Origin: Polyangia bacterium
Lineage (GTDB): Bacteria > Myxococcota_A > Polyangia > Nannocystales > Nannocystaceae
Length of the DNA stretch: 64,000 nt
Direction: 5' to 3'
Assembly: GCA_030430565.1 (NCBI GenBank)
Contig: JAUIKS010000004.1
Location: forward strand, 141,992-205,991
The notes under the pieces: generated by a model
What the model saw: only the letters and a program-made list of their open reading frames with translations
What the model was told of the DNA's origin: nothing
Databases searched by the model: none
Shown here: positions 19,508-27,255 of the stretch, one piece after another
How the letters are laid out: each line of letters opens with the position of its first letter
How positions within the stretch are numbered: the stretch's first letter is position 1
Translations under genes and position numbers: made by a program

Positions 19508-22500
19508 ATGCGACCCGACGACCCGGCCTGGACCAAGTCGCTCGGCGGCGGTTCGAATCAAGACGACGACGAGACCGCGACCGGCGTCTACAAGCCGACG
19601 CCCGACGAGGCCGTCACGAAGCGACGACCCGTGGTCGATGTCGACGAGGCCGACACCGATATCTACGACGAAGACGAGGACGAGACGGCCGAGTTCAAGC
19701 TCGCCGCGGCCGCCGACTCCGCGGCGTCGGCGGTGACCGCCGAGCGCCCGATCCCCACGGAGGCGCCGCCCTCGATCGTCGCCGGCACGATCGTCGGCGG
19801 CGATGACGAAGGCGAGGATCTGGGCGGGACCGGATCGACCGGGACCACGCGCTCGGTCGGACCCGAGGGCGTGATCAGCAAGTCGAACAAGTCGCACTCG
19901 TACCGCGACCTCCCCGGCGTCTCGGCCTCGGCGTCCGCGGTCGCGCACGCCGAGAAGTCGAGGGCCGCGCGCCGCCGCGGCGGCCGGGGGCTGCGGATCC
20001 TCTGGCGGCTGCTGATCGCGATGTTCGTGCTGGGCCTGCTCGGCGCGCTCGCGGGGGTCGGCGGCGTCGTCGGGATTTTTTGGTACTACGGGCGCGGCGT
20101 CGAGGGCACGGACGTCGCGGCGATCCGCAACTACCGGCCGAAGCAGGTCACGAAGATCACCGCCCGCGACGGCACCGTGATCGGCGAGCTGTACTCGCAG
20201 CGGCGCACCCTGGTGCAGATCGAGGACATCCCCAAGCACGTCGAGCTCGCGTTCTTGGCCGCCGAGGACGCGGACTTTCACAACCACGAGGGCATGGACT
20301 ACATGGGCATGGCGCGGGCGCTGATCAGCAACCTGCGCACGCGCTCGATCCGCCAGGGGGCCTCGACCATCACCCAGCAGGTCGTCAAGAACTTCCTGCT
20401 CAGCCCCGAGCGCACGCTCGAGCGCAAGGTCCAGGAGCTGATTCTGGCGCGGCGGCTCGAGAAGGCGCTGAGCAAAGACGAGATCCTGGAGCTGTACCTC
20501 AACGAGATCTACTTCGGCCACGGGCGCTACGGCGTCGAGGAGGCGAGCCAGTTCTACTTCGGCACGAGCGTGCGCAAGATCAGCCTGGGCCAGGCGGCGG
20601 TGCTCGCCGCGCTGCCGAAGGCGCCGAGCAAGGCGTCGCCCTACAAAGATCCGAAGCGGGCCAAGGTGCGCCAGGTCTACGTGCTTCAGCAGATGGTGCG
20701 GCACGGCTTCGCCACGCCGCAGGACGCCGACGAGGCGATCGACAGCCCGCTCGAGGTGCTCGAGAAGCCGCGCGAGGCCGTGGCGGTCGAGGGCGCCCAG
20801 GAGTTCGTGGACGCCGCGCGCGCGAAGCTCGTGGAGATCTACGGCGAGGACAAGCTCGAGACGCTCGGCGCGACGGTCATGACGACCGTCGATCTCGACT
20901 TGCAGAGGCGGTCGCGCGAGGCCGTGCGCGACGGGCTCATCGCGCTCGACAGCCGCCAGGGCTACGGGCACAAGGTCAAGCCGCTCTCGGAGAAACGGCA
21001 GAAGCGGGCCCGCGCCAAGGTCAAGGGCGACATCGCGGTCGGCAAGACCTACCCGGTCATCATCGGCGAGCGCGACCCCGCGCTGAAGCTCGGCGACGAT
21101 GAGGTCTTCGGGACGATCGGCGAGCAGAAGCACAAGATCGTGTTCCGCGTGCCGCCGCGCTACGACGAGGCCGATGTGTCGCTCGCCGAGCAGTTCCCGG
21201 CGACCGGCGTGACGATGGTGCGCGTGACCGCGCTGCCCGGCGCCGGTGAAGATGCGGCGGAGGAGGAGGCGAAGGCGAAGGCCGAGGACGACGCGCCTGA
21301 CGAGCCCGACAGCGAGGGGCCGCCGGCGGCTCGCGCCGACGTAGCGACCGGCGTGATCGACTCGGGCCCCGAGGCCGCGCTCGTGCTCGCCGACGCCGAA
21401 AACGGCGAGGTCCTGGCGATGATCGGCGGCTACACCCAGCGCCGCGGCGACTTCAACCGCGTGCTCGACGCGCGGCGGCAACCTGGCTCTTCGTTCAAGC
21501 CCTTCGTCTACGGCGCCGCGCTGGCGAGCGAGCGCTACACGGCGGCCTCGCTGATCTCGGACTCCCCAGAGATCTACGAGAAGTGGCGGCCGACCAACTA
21601 CGAGGTCGACAAGTACCGCGGCGACATCCGCATGCGTGTGGCGATCACGCACTCGGTCAACACGGTCGCGATCAAGCTGCTCGACAGCGTCGGGATCGAG
21701 GCGGTGCACGCCTTCGCCCGCGCCGCCGGGATCCGCTCGGAGCTGAGCGCCAACCTCTCGCTCGCGCTCGGGACCAGCGAGGTCGCGCCCTTCGAACTGC
21801 TCGCGGGCTATTTGACGCTCGCGCGCCGCGGCGACCGCATCGAGCCGAACATGATCCGCCGCATCGAGGCGCCGGGCCAGCCCGAGTGGGAGCCGGTCCA
21901 GCGCGGCGAGCAGGCGCTGCGCGAGGACGTCGTGTTCATCCTGACCAGCCTGATGACGAGCGTGGTCGAGGAGGGCACGGGCCGCGGCGCCATGGCGCTC
22001 GGGCGCCCGGTGGCCGGCAAGACCGGGACCTCGGCGGAGCTTCGAGACGGATGGTTCGGCGGCTTCACGCCGCGTCACGTCGCGGTCGCGTGGGTCGGCT
22101 TCGACACCCCGAAGCGGCTCGGCAAGGGCGAGAGCGGCGGGCGTGCGGCGCTGCCGATCTGGCTCGCGGCGATGCAGGCCGCCGAGGCCGAGCAACCGCC
22201 GGCCGCGTTCGTCCCGCCCGCCTCGGTGCTGGTGCGCTCGATCGACAAGGCCACCGGGCTCTTGGCTCCGGACGCGATTCCCCAGGCCGACGGCACCTTG
22301 CTCGCGCCGCCGCCGGAGTCGGTGATGGAGGAGTACTTCATCAGCGGGACCGAGCCGGTCGATCGGGCCGAGCCCGCCGCCGCGCCGCCCGGCGACTCGC
22401 TGCTCGATCTCTACGGCCCCGGCACTACGCCCGGCGCGCTCCCGGGCGAGGACAAGGCCCCGGGCGAGGATGATGCGCCGGGCGAGCAGCCGGTTGGTGA

Positions 22501-22660
22501 CGCGGTGCTGGACCTCTATGGCGACTCCAGCGCGGGGGACAGCGCCGGCGACGGATCCGCGAGCGGCCCCTCGGCGCCAGACGCAGGGAATTCGCCCCCG
22601 GCTCCCAAGCGTGACGGCGTCGGCAACGACGCGCTCCCAAGCGTTCTCGACGAGGACTAG
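19508..22660 (+). CDS. Class A penicillin-binding protein (PBP1A-type)
   Basis: 1050 residues. A 160-residue acidic, Thr/Asp-rich cytoplasmic tail precedes one transmembrane helix (about 175-197). The GT51 domain has EDADFHNHEG (catalytic Glu near 253), GASTITQQVVKN and RKVQELILARRLE. The transpeptidase domain has SSFK (Ser near 660), SVN near 717 and KTGTS near 838. A charged insert of about 25 Ala/Glu/Asp/Lys residues (about 578-610) lies between the two. The C-terminal 120 residues are Pro/Gly/Asp-rich and disordered. It polymerises and cross-links peptidoglycan at the inner membrane. The long acidic N-terminal tail is unusual and may recruit cytoplasmic partners or be phosphorylated by the Ser/Thr kinases abundant here. 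Confidence 0.95.
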   Translation: MRPDDPAWTKSLGGGSNQDDDETATGVYKPTPDEAVTKRRPVVDVDEADTDIYDEDEDETAEFKLAAAADSAASAVTAERPIPTEAPPSIVAGTIVGGDDEGEDLGGTGSTGTTRSVGPEGVISKSNKSHSYRDLPGVSASASAVAHAEKSRAARRRGGRGLRILWRLLIAMFVLGLLGALAGVGGVVGIFWYYGRGVEGTDVAAIRNYRPKQVTKITARDGTVIGELYSQRRTLVQIEDIPKHVELAFLAAEDADFHNHEGMDYMGMARALISNLRTRSIRQGASTITQQVVKNFLLSPERTLERKVQELILARRLEKALSKDEILELYLNEIYFGHGRYGVEEASQFYFGTSVRKISLGQAAVLAALPKAPSKASPYKDPKRAKVRQVYVLQQMVRHGFATPQDADEAIDSPLEVLEKPREAVAVEGAQEFVDAARAKLVEIYGEDKLETLGATVMTTVDLDLQRRSREAVRDGLIALDSRQGYGHKVKPLSEKRQKRARAKVKGDIAVGKTYPVIIGERDPALKLGDDEVFGTIGEQKHKIVFRVPPRYDEADVSLAEQFPATGVTMVRVTALPGAGEDAAEEEAKAKAEDDAPDEPDSEGPPAARADVATGVIDSGPEAALVLADAENGEVLAMIGGYTQRRGDFNRVLDARRQPGSSFKPFVYGAALASERYTAASLISDSPEIYEKWRPTNYEVDKYRGDIRMRVAITHSVNTVAIKLLDSVGIEAVHAFARAAGIRSELSANLSLALGTSEVAPFELLAGYLTLARRGDRIEPNMIRRIEAPGQPEWEPVQRGEQALREDVVFILTSLMTSVVEEGTGRGAMALGRPVAGKTGTSAELRDGWFGGFTPRHVAVAWVGFDTPKRLGKGESGGRAALPIWLAAMQAAEAEQPPAAFVPPASVLVRSIDKATGLLAPDAIPQADGTLLAPPPESVMEEYFISGTEPVDRAEPAAAPPGDSLLDLYGPGTTPGALPGEDKAPGEDDAPGEQPVGDAVLDLYGDSSAGDSAGDGSASGPSAPDAGNSPPAPKRDGVGNDALPSVLDED

Positions 22661-22748
22661 CCCCCATCGCTCGCGGCCGATTGCGAGCGCGCGAAGCGTT
22701 CTGCGCACGCGCGTCGACCTCGCGCGGAGGGCGGGGTGGGCTACGCCG

Positions 22749-22777
22749 TTGACAGCCCCGGGACGCGGTCTGATGCT
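22749..22777 (+). promoter_or_regulatory. Candidate sigma-70-type promoter
   Basis: A consensus TTGACA at 22749-22754 followed after 17 bp by GATGCT (22772-22777), a weak -10 box; TACTCT slightly further on is an alternative. It lies 105 bp before the start of the next gene in a 221-bp gap with no other gene. Confidence 0.35.
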
Positions 22778-22881
22778 ACTCTTGAGCTGGCCAAAAACGC
22801 CGACCGTCGCTACACCGACGGAACCGCGCGAAACGCTGCCCCGTCGCCTCCCCGTGCGAGACTTGCGAGCTTCAGGAGTCC

Positions 22882-23526
22882 ATGGCCCGTCAGAGCATCG
22901 GTGATCTCGCGCTTCAGCAGGGCTCGACCGCGCTGGTGCCGACCGGCGGGGGTACCGGGAGCGTCCCGGCGGTGCGAGCGCGACCGACGCTCGATCTGCT
23001 GAAGGGGGCGAGTCAGCGCGCTCCTGTCTCCTGGGCCATGATGATGACCAGCGGCGCCGCGATGATCGGCGGCGGCATCCTGGCGAGCGCGTTGCTTCCG
23101 TTGACGTTTACGGTCAGCATGATCGCGACCGTGTGCGTCTCGGCTGGCATCGGCGTCGCCTTCCTCGGGGGGCTCAAGCGGCACGCCGAGCTCGCGCCGA
23201 AGCCCGAGCCGATCATGCCAATCGTGGATCCAAAGCTGCTCGCCGAGCGCTCGCGCAGGCTGCGGGCGCTGCTCTCCGAGCCGGGCGTGCCGGCCGGCGG
23301 TGTGACCTTCGAATACCTTGTCCGCTCGTCCCGGTGGGTGCAGGATGCGGTCCTGTCGACCTTGCTCGCTATGAAGAACTCCGGCGAAGTAGTAGAGGAC
23401 CTCGATCTCGACACCGGGCAGTGGGTGTACCGACTCTCCGGTGATCTGGGTCCGTCGATGTCGGGCAGCATGACGCTTGATGACCGCCGCCACGCGCTCC
23501 CGTCGGCGGGGGAGGGTGCTCAATGA
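22882..23526 (+). CDS. Membrane protein with a two-helix hairpin and a soluble C-terminal domain, unknown
   Basis: 214 residues. Two adjacent transmembrane helices (about residues 50-70 and 74-95; SWAMMMTSGAAMIGGGILAS and TVSMIATVCVSAGIGVAF) leave both ends on the same, probably cytoplasmic, side. The C-terminal part (about 115-185) has the helix/strand pattern of a small winged-helix-like domain. I recognise no family. Its stop overlaps the start of the TM2-SHOCT gene by 4 bp, so the two are coupled and their products probably meet in the membrane. Confidence 0.75.
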   Translation: MARQSIGDLALQQGSTALVPTGGGTGSVPAVRARPTLDLLKGASQRAPVSWAMMMTSGAAMIGGGILASALLPLTFTVSMIATVCVSAGIGVAFLGGLKRHAELAPKPEPIMPIVDPKLLAERSRRLRALLSEPGVPAGGVTFEYLVRSSRWVQDAVLSTLLAMKNSGEVVEDLDLDTGQWVYRLSGDLGPSMSGSMTLDDRRHALPSAGEGAQ

Positions 23527-24029
23527 AGGACAAGAACGTCGCCGCCATCCTCGCGCTGTTCATGGGCGGTATCGGCGTGCACAAATTCTACCTGGGCCAG
23601 ACCGGCGCCGGGCTGATCTACCTGCTGTTCTGCTGGACGTTCATCCCCAGCATCCTCGGCTTCATCGAGTTCATCATCCTCGCGCTGATGGACAAGCAAG
23701 AGTTCGATCGACGGTTCAACGGCAGCTACACGCTCGGGCCTAGCCCGGTCGTGGTCAACATGCTGCCGCCGGCGGGCGGCTACCAGCAGCCGCAGCCCCA
23801 CGCCTACCCGCCGCAGCCGGGCTACGGGCATCACCCCGGGCACCATCACCCCGGGCACCACCCGCAGCAGCCCTACGCCCAGCGTCCGCAGGTCCAGCCG
23901 CAGCAGGGCGGCGGCTCGCAAGAAGACGTGGTCGCGCGGCTCGAGAAGCTCAATGAGCTCCGCATCGCCGGTCTGCTGACCGACGAGGAGTTCGCGAAGC
24001 AAAAAGAGCGCATCCTGCAGTCCGTCTAG
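23523..24029 (+). CDS. TM2-domain protein with His/Pro/Gln-rich linker and SHOCT domain
   Basis: 168 residues. The TM2 domain (about residues 1-60) shows the typical KNVAAILALFMGGIGVHKFY start and a second helix with FIPSILGFIEFIILALMD. A linker of about 65 residues is rich in Pro, Gln, Tyr and His, including GYGHHPGHHHPGHHPQQP. The end (about 135-168; EKLNELRIAGLLTDEEFAKQ) is a SHOCT motif, a short C-terminal domain often found on membrane proteins. The His-rich linker could bind metal ions. Coupled to the previous gene by an ATGA. Function of the family is unclear. Confidence 0.88.
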   Translation: MKDKNVAAILALFMGGIGVHKFYLGQTGAGLIYLLFCWTFIPSILGFIEFIILALMDKQEFDRRFNGSYTLGPSPVVVNMLPPAGGYQQPQPHAYPPQPGYGHHPGHHHPGHHPQQPYAQRPQVQPQQGGGSQEDVVARLEKLNELRIAGLLTDEEFAKQKERILQSV

Positions 24030-24036
24030 CAGGCCC

Positions 24037-24390
24037 GTGCGGGCGCCCGAGCAGACGAGACGAGCGAGCGCGACGCTCCCGTGGATCCGCGGGGGCGTCA
24101 TCGCGCTCCTCGTCTCGAGCGGTGGCGTACTCGCCTGCGCTCCAGGACAGGTCGAACGCGTGGAGTTTCGCGACGCCGACGGCGAGGTGCGCCGCGCCGA
24201 GCTCAAGCGCGGCGCGAGCGAGGAGGACGTGATCGCGCTGCTCGGCCCGCCCGCGCGGGTGGTCGAGTACCCGCGCGCGGACTACTGGATCTACAGCTTC
24301 GCCGGCGCGCGCCTCGACTACGTGTTCGTGTTCCGAGAGCACGCGCTGCGCCGGGTCCAGTACGTCGACCGCCGGGGCGAGCGGCCCTGA
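24037..24390 (+). CDS. Small BamE/SmpA-like lipoprotein
   Basis: 117 residues from GTG 24037, seven bases after the TM2 gene. A signal peptide ends in a lipobox-like VLAC, so lipid anchoring is likely. The mature 80 residues (LKRGASEEDVIALLGPP and VVEYPRADYWIYSF) follow the BamE/OmlA fold pattern: a helix with a GxxxxDVxxLLGxP-type turn, then strands. BamE belongs to the outer-membrane barrel assembly machine, but many short paralogues share this fold. I would call it BamE-like and no more. Confidence 0.7.
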   Translation: MRAPEQTRRASATLPWIRGGVIALLVSSGGVLACAPGQVERVEFRDADGEVRRAELKRGASEEDVIALLGPPARVVEYPRADYWIYSFAGARLDYVFVFREHALRRVQYVDRRGERP

Positions 24391-24432
24391 TGCGCTGTCA
24401 GCTCCCATCGCCTCGCTGTTACGATAGCCGCA

Positions 24433-24747
24433 GTGCCCGATGTCGCGGTCATCCTCGCCACGCTGTTCATGGCCGCGATCGTGCTCGCGGTCGGCTACGC
24501 GTGCTGGCGCATGGGCTGGGTCGGGCGCACCGATCGCGCGGTCTCGAGCGGTCTCGCCACCTGGCTGCAGGACATGAACAACATGCTGCAGCCGCAGCAG
24601 CCACGCGCCGAGGAGATTCGCCAGGCCGAGGAGGGCGAAGACGAGGACGAGGACGTCGGCGACGGGCGCTCACCAAAGCGACCGCGTTCGCTCAGTCACG
24701 CTTCTAGCCGTTCCAGTACACGAGGCCGAAGGTCAGCATGTTCATGA
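24433..24747 (+). CDS. Small single-span membrane protein, unknown
   Basis: 104 residues from GTG 24433. One N-terminal transmembrane helix (about residues 4-26; VAVILATLFMAAIVLAVGY) and a charged tail with a Glu/Asp run. Codon use is typical of the genome up to about residue 80, then turns atypical over the last 25 codons. Those overlap the 3' end of the convergent barrel gene by 44 bp, so the natural end may once have been shorter. No family recognised. Confidence 0.55.
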   Translation: MPDVAVILATLFMAAIVLAVGYACWRMGWVGRTDRAVSSGLATWLQDMNNMLQPQQPRAEEIRQAEEGEDEDEDVGDGRSPKRPRSLSHASSRSSTRGRRSACS

Positions 24748-25789
24748 ACGGGATGTCCCCGTTGAGGCTGCCGACCAGCGCCTGGTAGCCCACGCTCGCG
24801 CCGACCGCCTGGAAGCGTTTGCGTGTACCTGCCTGATGGAGCATCAGGCCCATGTTGAGGTTGAGACGCGGTCCGTGCGGCGCGCGGTTCTGCACGTCCG
24901 CGTCGGGATCCGGATCGCCGACGCGATCGAGCTGGCGCGTGGGCGAATAGAGGAAGTCGTAGCCCAGGCGGAGGTCGAGGAAGCCGTTTTGCAGGTAGGC
25001 GAGGCGCCCCAGCGAGATCGTCGGGCCGCCGCCCAAGAAGCCCAGCAGCTCGGTCTTGCGGTCCTCGGGGAAGCTCACGAGCGCGCCCTTGCCGTGCAGG
25101 GTCAGCGCGAAGCCGAACGAATTGAGCGTCGCGCCGAGGTCGAGCTCGAGGCCGCCGGCGCGACCCGAGGCGGTGCCCCTGTTGTTCCCGACGTAGCTAA
25201 ACAGCGCGCGCGCCATGACGTTGAAGCGCAGCGGGTTCGACTTCGGGCGGTAGAGCTTCTTGAACATGGCCGCGCGGGCAGCATCCTCGGCGTCGAGGCG
25301 CTCGTCCTCGGTCATCTCGCGGACCTTCGGGCGCTGCGAGGGCGTCGGCTGGGCGCTCGCGGGCCCCATCAAATCTTCGGGGCGCAGCACGGGCTGCGCC
25401 GGTTGCGGCTGCGGTGGTTGCGGCTGCGTTGGCTGTGGTTGCGCGCCAGTCGGCTGTGGTTGTGAAACCCCAGGTTGTGGCTGGGAGGCCGCGGGCTGCG
25501 GCTGCGCGGTGGGTTGAGGCTGAGGCTGCGGCTGAGGCTGCGGCTGTGATTGCGGCTGGGCCGTCGCAGGTGGTTGGGCGGGCTGCGCTGTCGCGCTCGA
25601 CGTAGACGTCGGCGTCGCTACGCTGGGTTGCGCGGGAGCTGGCTGGGTCGGCTGAGTCGCGCGCGCGGGCGTCTGCGCAGAGGCGTGCGAGAGCGGCGCG
25701 AGCCCGAGACCCAGCGACGTGCAGAGAACGGCGAGAGAAACGCCGTACGTGTACCTGCCACGGGATCCGGCGGGGCGCGTCATGAACAT
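24704..25789 (-). CDS. Predicted outer-membrane barrel protein with Pro/Gln-repeat linker
   Basis: 361 residues. Signal peptide (hydrophobic core about 17-35, cleavage near SAQ). Then about 110 residues of Gln-Pro repeats (QPQPQP and SQPQPG types), a short charged helix (about 155-180) and a beta-rich C-terminal domain (about 190-361) with alternating hydrophobics and aromatic ends (for example RFNVMARALFSYVGN and MLTFGLVYWNG). The layout suggests a barrel joined to a long extended linker that could cross or contact the cell wall. No family recognised. Confidence 0.75.
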   Translation of the reverse strand: MFMTRPAGSRGRYTYGVSLAVLCTSLGLGLAPLSHASAQTPARATQPTQPAPAQPSVATPTSTSSATAQPAQPPATAQPQSQPQPQPQPQPQPTAQPQPAASQPQPGVSQPQPTGAQPQPTQPQPPQPQPAQPVLRPEDLMGPASAQPTPSQRPKVREMTEDERLDAEDAARAAMFKKLYRPKSNPLRFNVMARALFSYVGNNRGTASGRAGGLELDLGATLNSFGFALTLHGKGALVSFPEDRKTELLGFLGGGPTISLGRLAYLQNGFLDLRLGYDFLYSPTRQLDRVGDPDPDADVQNRAPHGPRLNLNMGLMLHQAGTRKRFQAVGASVGYQALVGSLNGDIPFMNMLTFGLVYWNG

Positions 25790-25986
25790 AGGCTACCTGC
25801 CGTAGCGAGCCGAGGCGAGGCAAAAAAGCGCTGAAACGGACAGGTGCTGGCGACACGCCTATTTCTGCGCATTTGGAGATTGCTTGGTGTTTACAGAACA
25901 TTTGCTGTATGTGCCGATAACGACGACAGACAAGGTTCGTGCGCTGTACTACAGTGGCGACCACACCCGTCACGGAGACTCTTTCT

Positions 25987-26634
25987 ATGACCGACCGAAG
26001 CAATCCCCGACGCGCGCGCGGTGGCCAAAAGGCCATGGCGCTGCTGGTGGCGATGGCGTTTCCGCTTTCGGCTGTCGCGGGCTGCGCCCCGATCCCGTTC
26101 GAGAGCACGAACCCGATCGTCATCGCTGGTGACCCGCCGCCGCCGCCGCCGAAGCCGAAGCCCAAGCCGAAGCCCAAGCCCAAGCGCGTCGAGATCAAGG
26201 ACAACAAGATCGAGTTCAAAGAGAAGATTCAGTTCGAGTTCAACAAGGCGGCCATCTTGCCGGAGTCGGACAGCCTGCTGACCGAGATCGCGCAGGTCAT
26301 CAAGGACAACCCGCACATCAAGAAGATCTCGATCGAGGGGCACACCTCCAGCGAGGGCTCGGACAAGTACAACAAGAAGCTGTCCGACAAGCGCGCGACC
26401 TCGGTCGTCAACTGGCTCGTCGAGCACGAGATCCCCGAGGAGATGCTCGAGCACAAGGGCTGGGGCGAAGAGCGCCCGCTGGCTGATGAGTCGACCGAAG
26501 AGGGCAAAGAGAAGAACCGCCGGGTCGAGTTCATCATCCTCGAGCAGGACGTGACCAAGAAGAAGGTCGAGATCGATCCCGAGACCGGTGAAGAGAAGGT
26601 CGTCGAGGAGAAGACCGAGAAGCAGGCGAGGTAG
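25987..26634 (+). CDS. OmpA-family (Pal-like) lipoprotein
   Basis: 215 residues from ATG 25987. Signal peptide with lipobox VAGC near residue 33. A Pro-run followed by a Lys-Pro repeat (about 47-65) forms a stiff linker, then an OmpA/MotB C-terminal domain (about 75-185) with IEGHTSSEGSDKYNKKLSDK-type sequence and the conserved Arg of KNRRVEF; these Asp/Arg positions bind the diaminopimelate of peptidoglycan. The charged tail is Lys/Glu-rich. It should tether the outer membrane to the wall, as Pal does. The AgmX-like lipoprotein starts 11 bp later, so the two form an operon ending in a strong terminator. Confidence 0.9.
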   Translation: MTDRSNPRRARGGQKAMALLVAMAFPLSAVAGCAPIPFESTNPIVIAGDPPPPPPKPKPKPKPKPKRVEIKDNKIEFKEKIQFEFNKAAILPESDSLLTEIAQVIKDNPHIKKISIEGHTSSEGSDKYNKKLSDKRATSVVNWLVEHEIPEEMLEHKGWGEERPLADESTEEGKEKNRRVEFIILEQDVTKKKVEIDPETGEEKVVEEKTEKQAR

Positions 26635-26645
26635 GGAGAGCCGTC

Positions 26646-27047
26646 ATGCGTACATCACTACTGATCACAGGCTTGCTCATCACCACGTCGTTCTCGATGG
26701 CGTGCAGCTTCGTCGCGCGCGGTCCGGATGACTACCGCAACGACACGGAGTCGCTGGTCTCGTCGAAGAACGCGGACATCAAGCGCTGCTACGACGCGGC
26801 GCTGGTCAACGACGCGAACGTCGGCGGCGATGTCGTCGTCAACTTCACGGTCGAGAAGAAGACCGGCACGATCCTGAACCCGGCGGTCGACACCGAGCGC
26901 ACCACCGCGCCGGCGGAGCTGGGGGACTGCATCGTCCAGGCCATCGACGGCTTGGTGCTGGATCCGTACGACCGACGCGACGGCCTGGCGACCTTCTCGT
27001 GGTCGTTTAAGGCGAACCCGCCGCCGCCGGCCGAAGAGGAGATCTAG
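26646..27047 (+). CDS. AgmX/PglI C-terminal-domain-like lipoprotein
   Basis: 133 residues. Signal peptide and lipobox SMAC near residue 20. The mature part matches the AgmX/PglI C-terminal (TonB-C-like) pattern: IKRCYDAAL near 48-56, a VVNFTVEKKTGTI strand pair, a second cysteine in DCIVQAIDGL and a final FSWSF strand. The two cysteines probably form the disulfide typical of this family. In myxobacteria such domains occur in gliding and envelope proteins. Its operon partner is the OmpA-like lipoprotein just upstream. Confidence 0.8.
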   Translation: MRTSLLITGLLITTSFSMACSFVARGPDDYRNDTESLVSSKNADIKRCYDAALVNDANVGGDVVVNFTVEKKTGTILNPAVDTERTTAPAELGDCIVQAIDGLVLDPYDRRDGLATFSWSFKANPPPPAEEEI

Positions 27048-27051
27048 CGCC

Positions 27052-27069
27052 TGACCCTTGGGTCATGAC
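27052..27069. repeat. Copy 2 of the shared 18-nt 3' element
   Basis: TGACCCTTGGGTCATGAC, identical to 14359-14377 within the first copy except that the outer arm is shorter here. It begins four bases after the stop codon of the AgmX-like gene and directly precedes the terminator. Confidence 0.75.
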
Positions 27070-27075
27070 ACCGCC

Positions 27076-27102
27076 GAGGGCGCCCGCTGGGCGCCCTCTT
27101 TT
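27076..27102 (+). terminator. Intrinsic terminator of the OmpA/AgmX-like operon
   Basis: A perfect 10-bp stem GAGGGCGCCC / GGGCGCCCTC with a three-base loop (GCT), directly followed by TTTT. Classic Rho-independent layout, 29 bp after the stop codon. Confidence 0.92.
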
Positions 27103-27136
27103 GTGGTTCGTGCTTTGGGAATTCGATCACGCAGCG

Positions 27137-27242
27137 AGGCCCCGCTCGTTCGCGTCCAGCGGTCGGTAGCGCGAGAGAACGGGGCCTTGAGCCGACCTGC
27201 CCCGAAGGACACCGGATAGCGAGACCACCGGGCGTTCGGGGC
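27137..27242. other. Two consecutive hairpins in the gap before the cystathionine-enzyme gene end
   Basis: Hairpin A has arms AGGCCCCG (27137-27144) and CGGGGCCT (27180-27187). Hairpin B has arms GCCCCGAA (27199-27206) and TTCGGGGC (27235-27242). Both are perfect 8-bp stems with loops of 35 and 28 bases that hold further short complementarities. On the minus strand they follow the stop of the gene ending at 27256, so they may stabilise or end that transcript, or be a small RNA. No T-run is present. Confidence 0.45.
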
Positions 27243-27255
27243 GTGCTCGCGCCCG

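Noticed and set aside
19430..22708. A 1092-residue minus-strand open frame
   Set aside because: Exactly antisense to the class A PBP gene, which has all catalytic motifs; composition is typical of a GC shadow.
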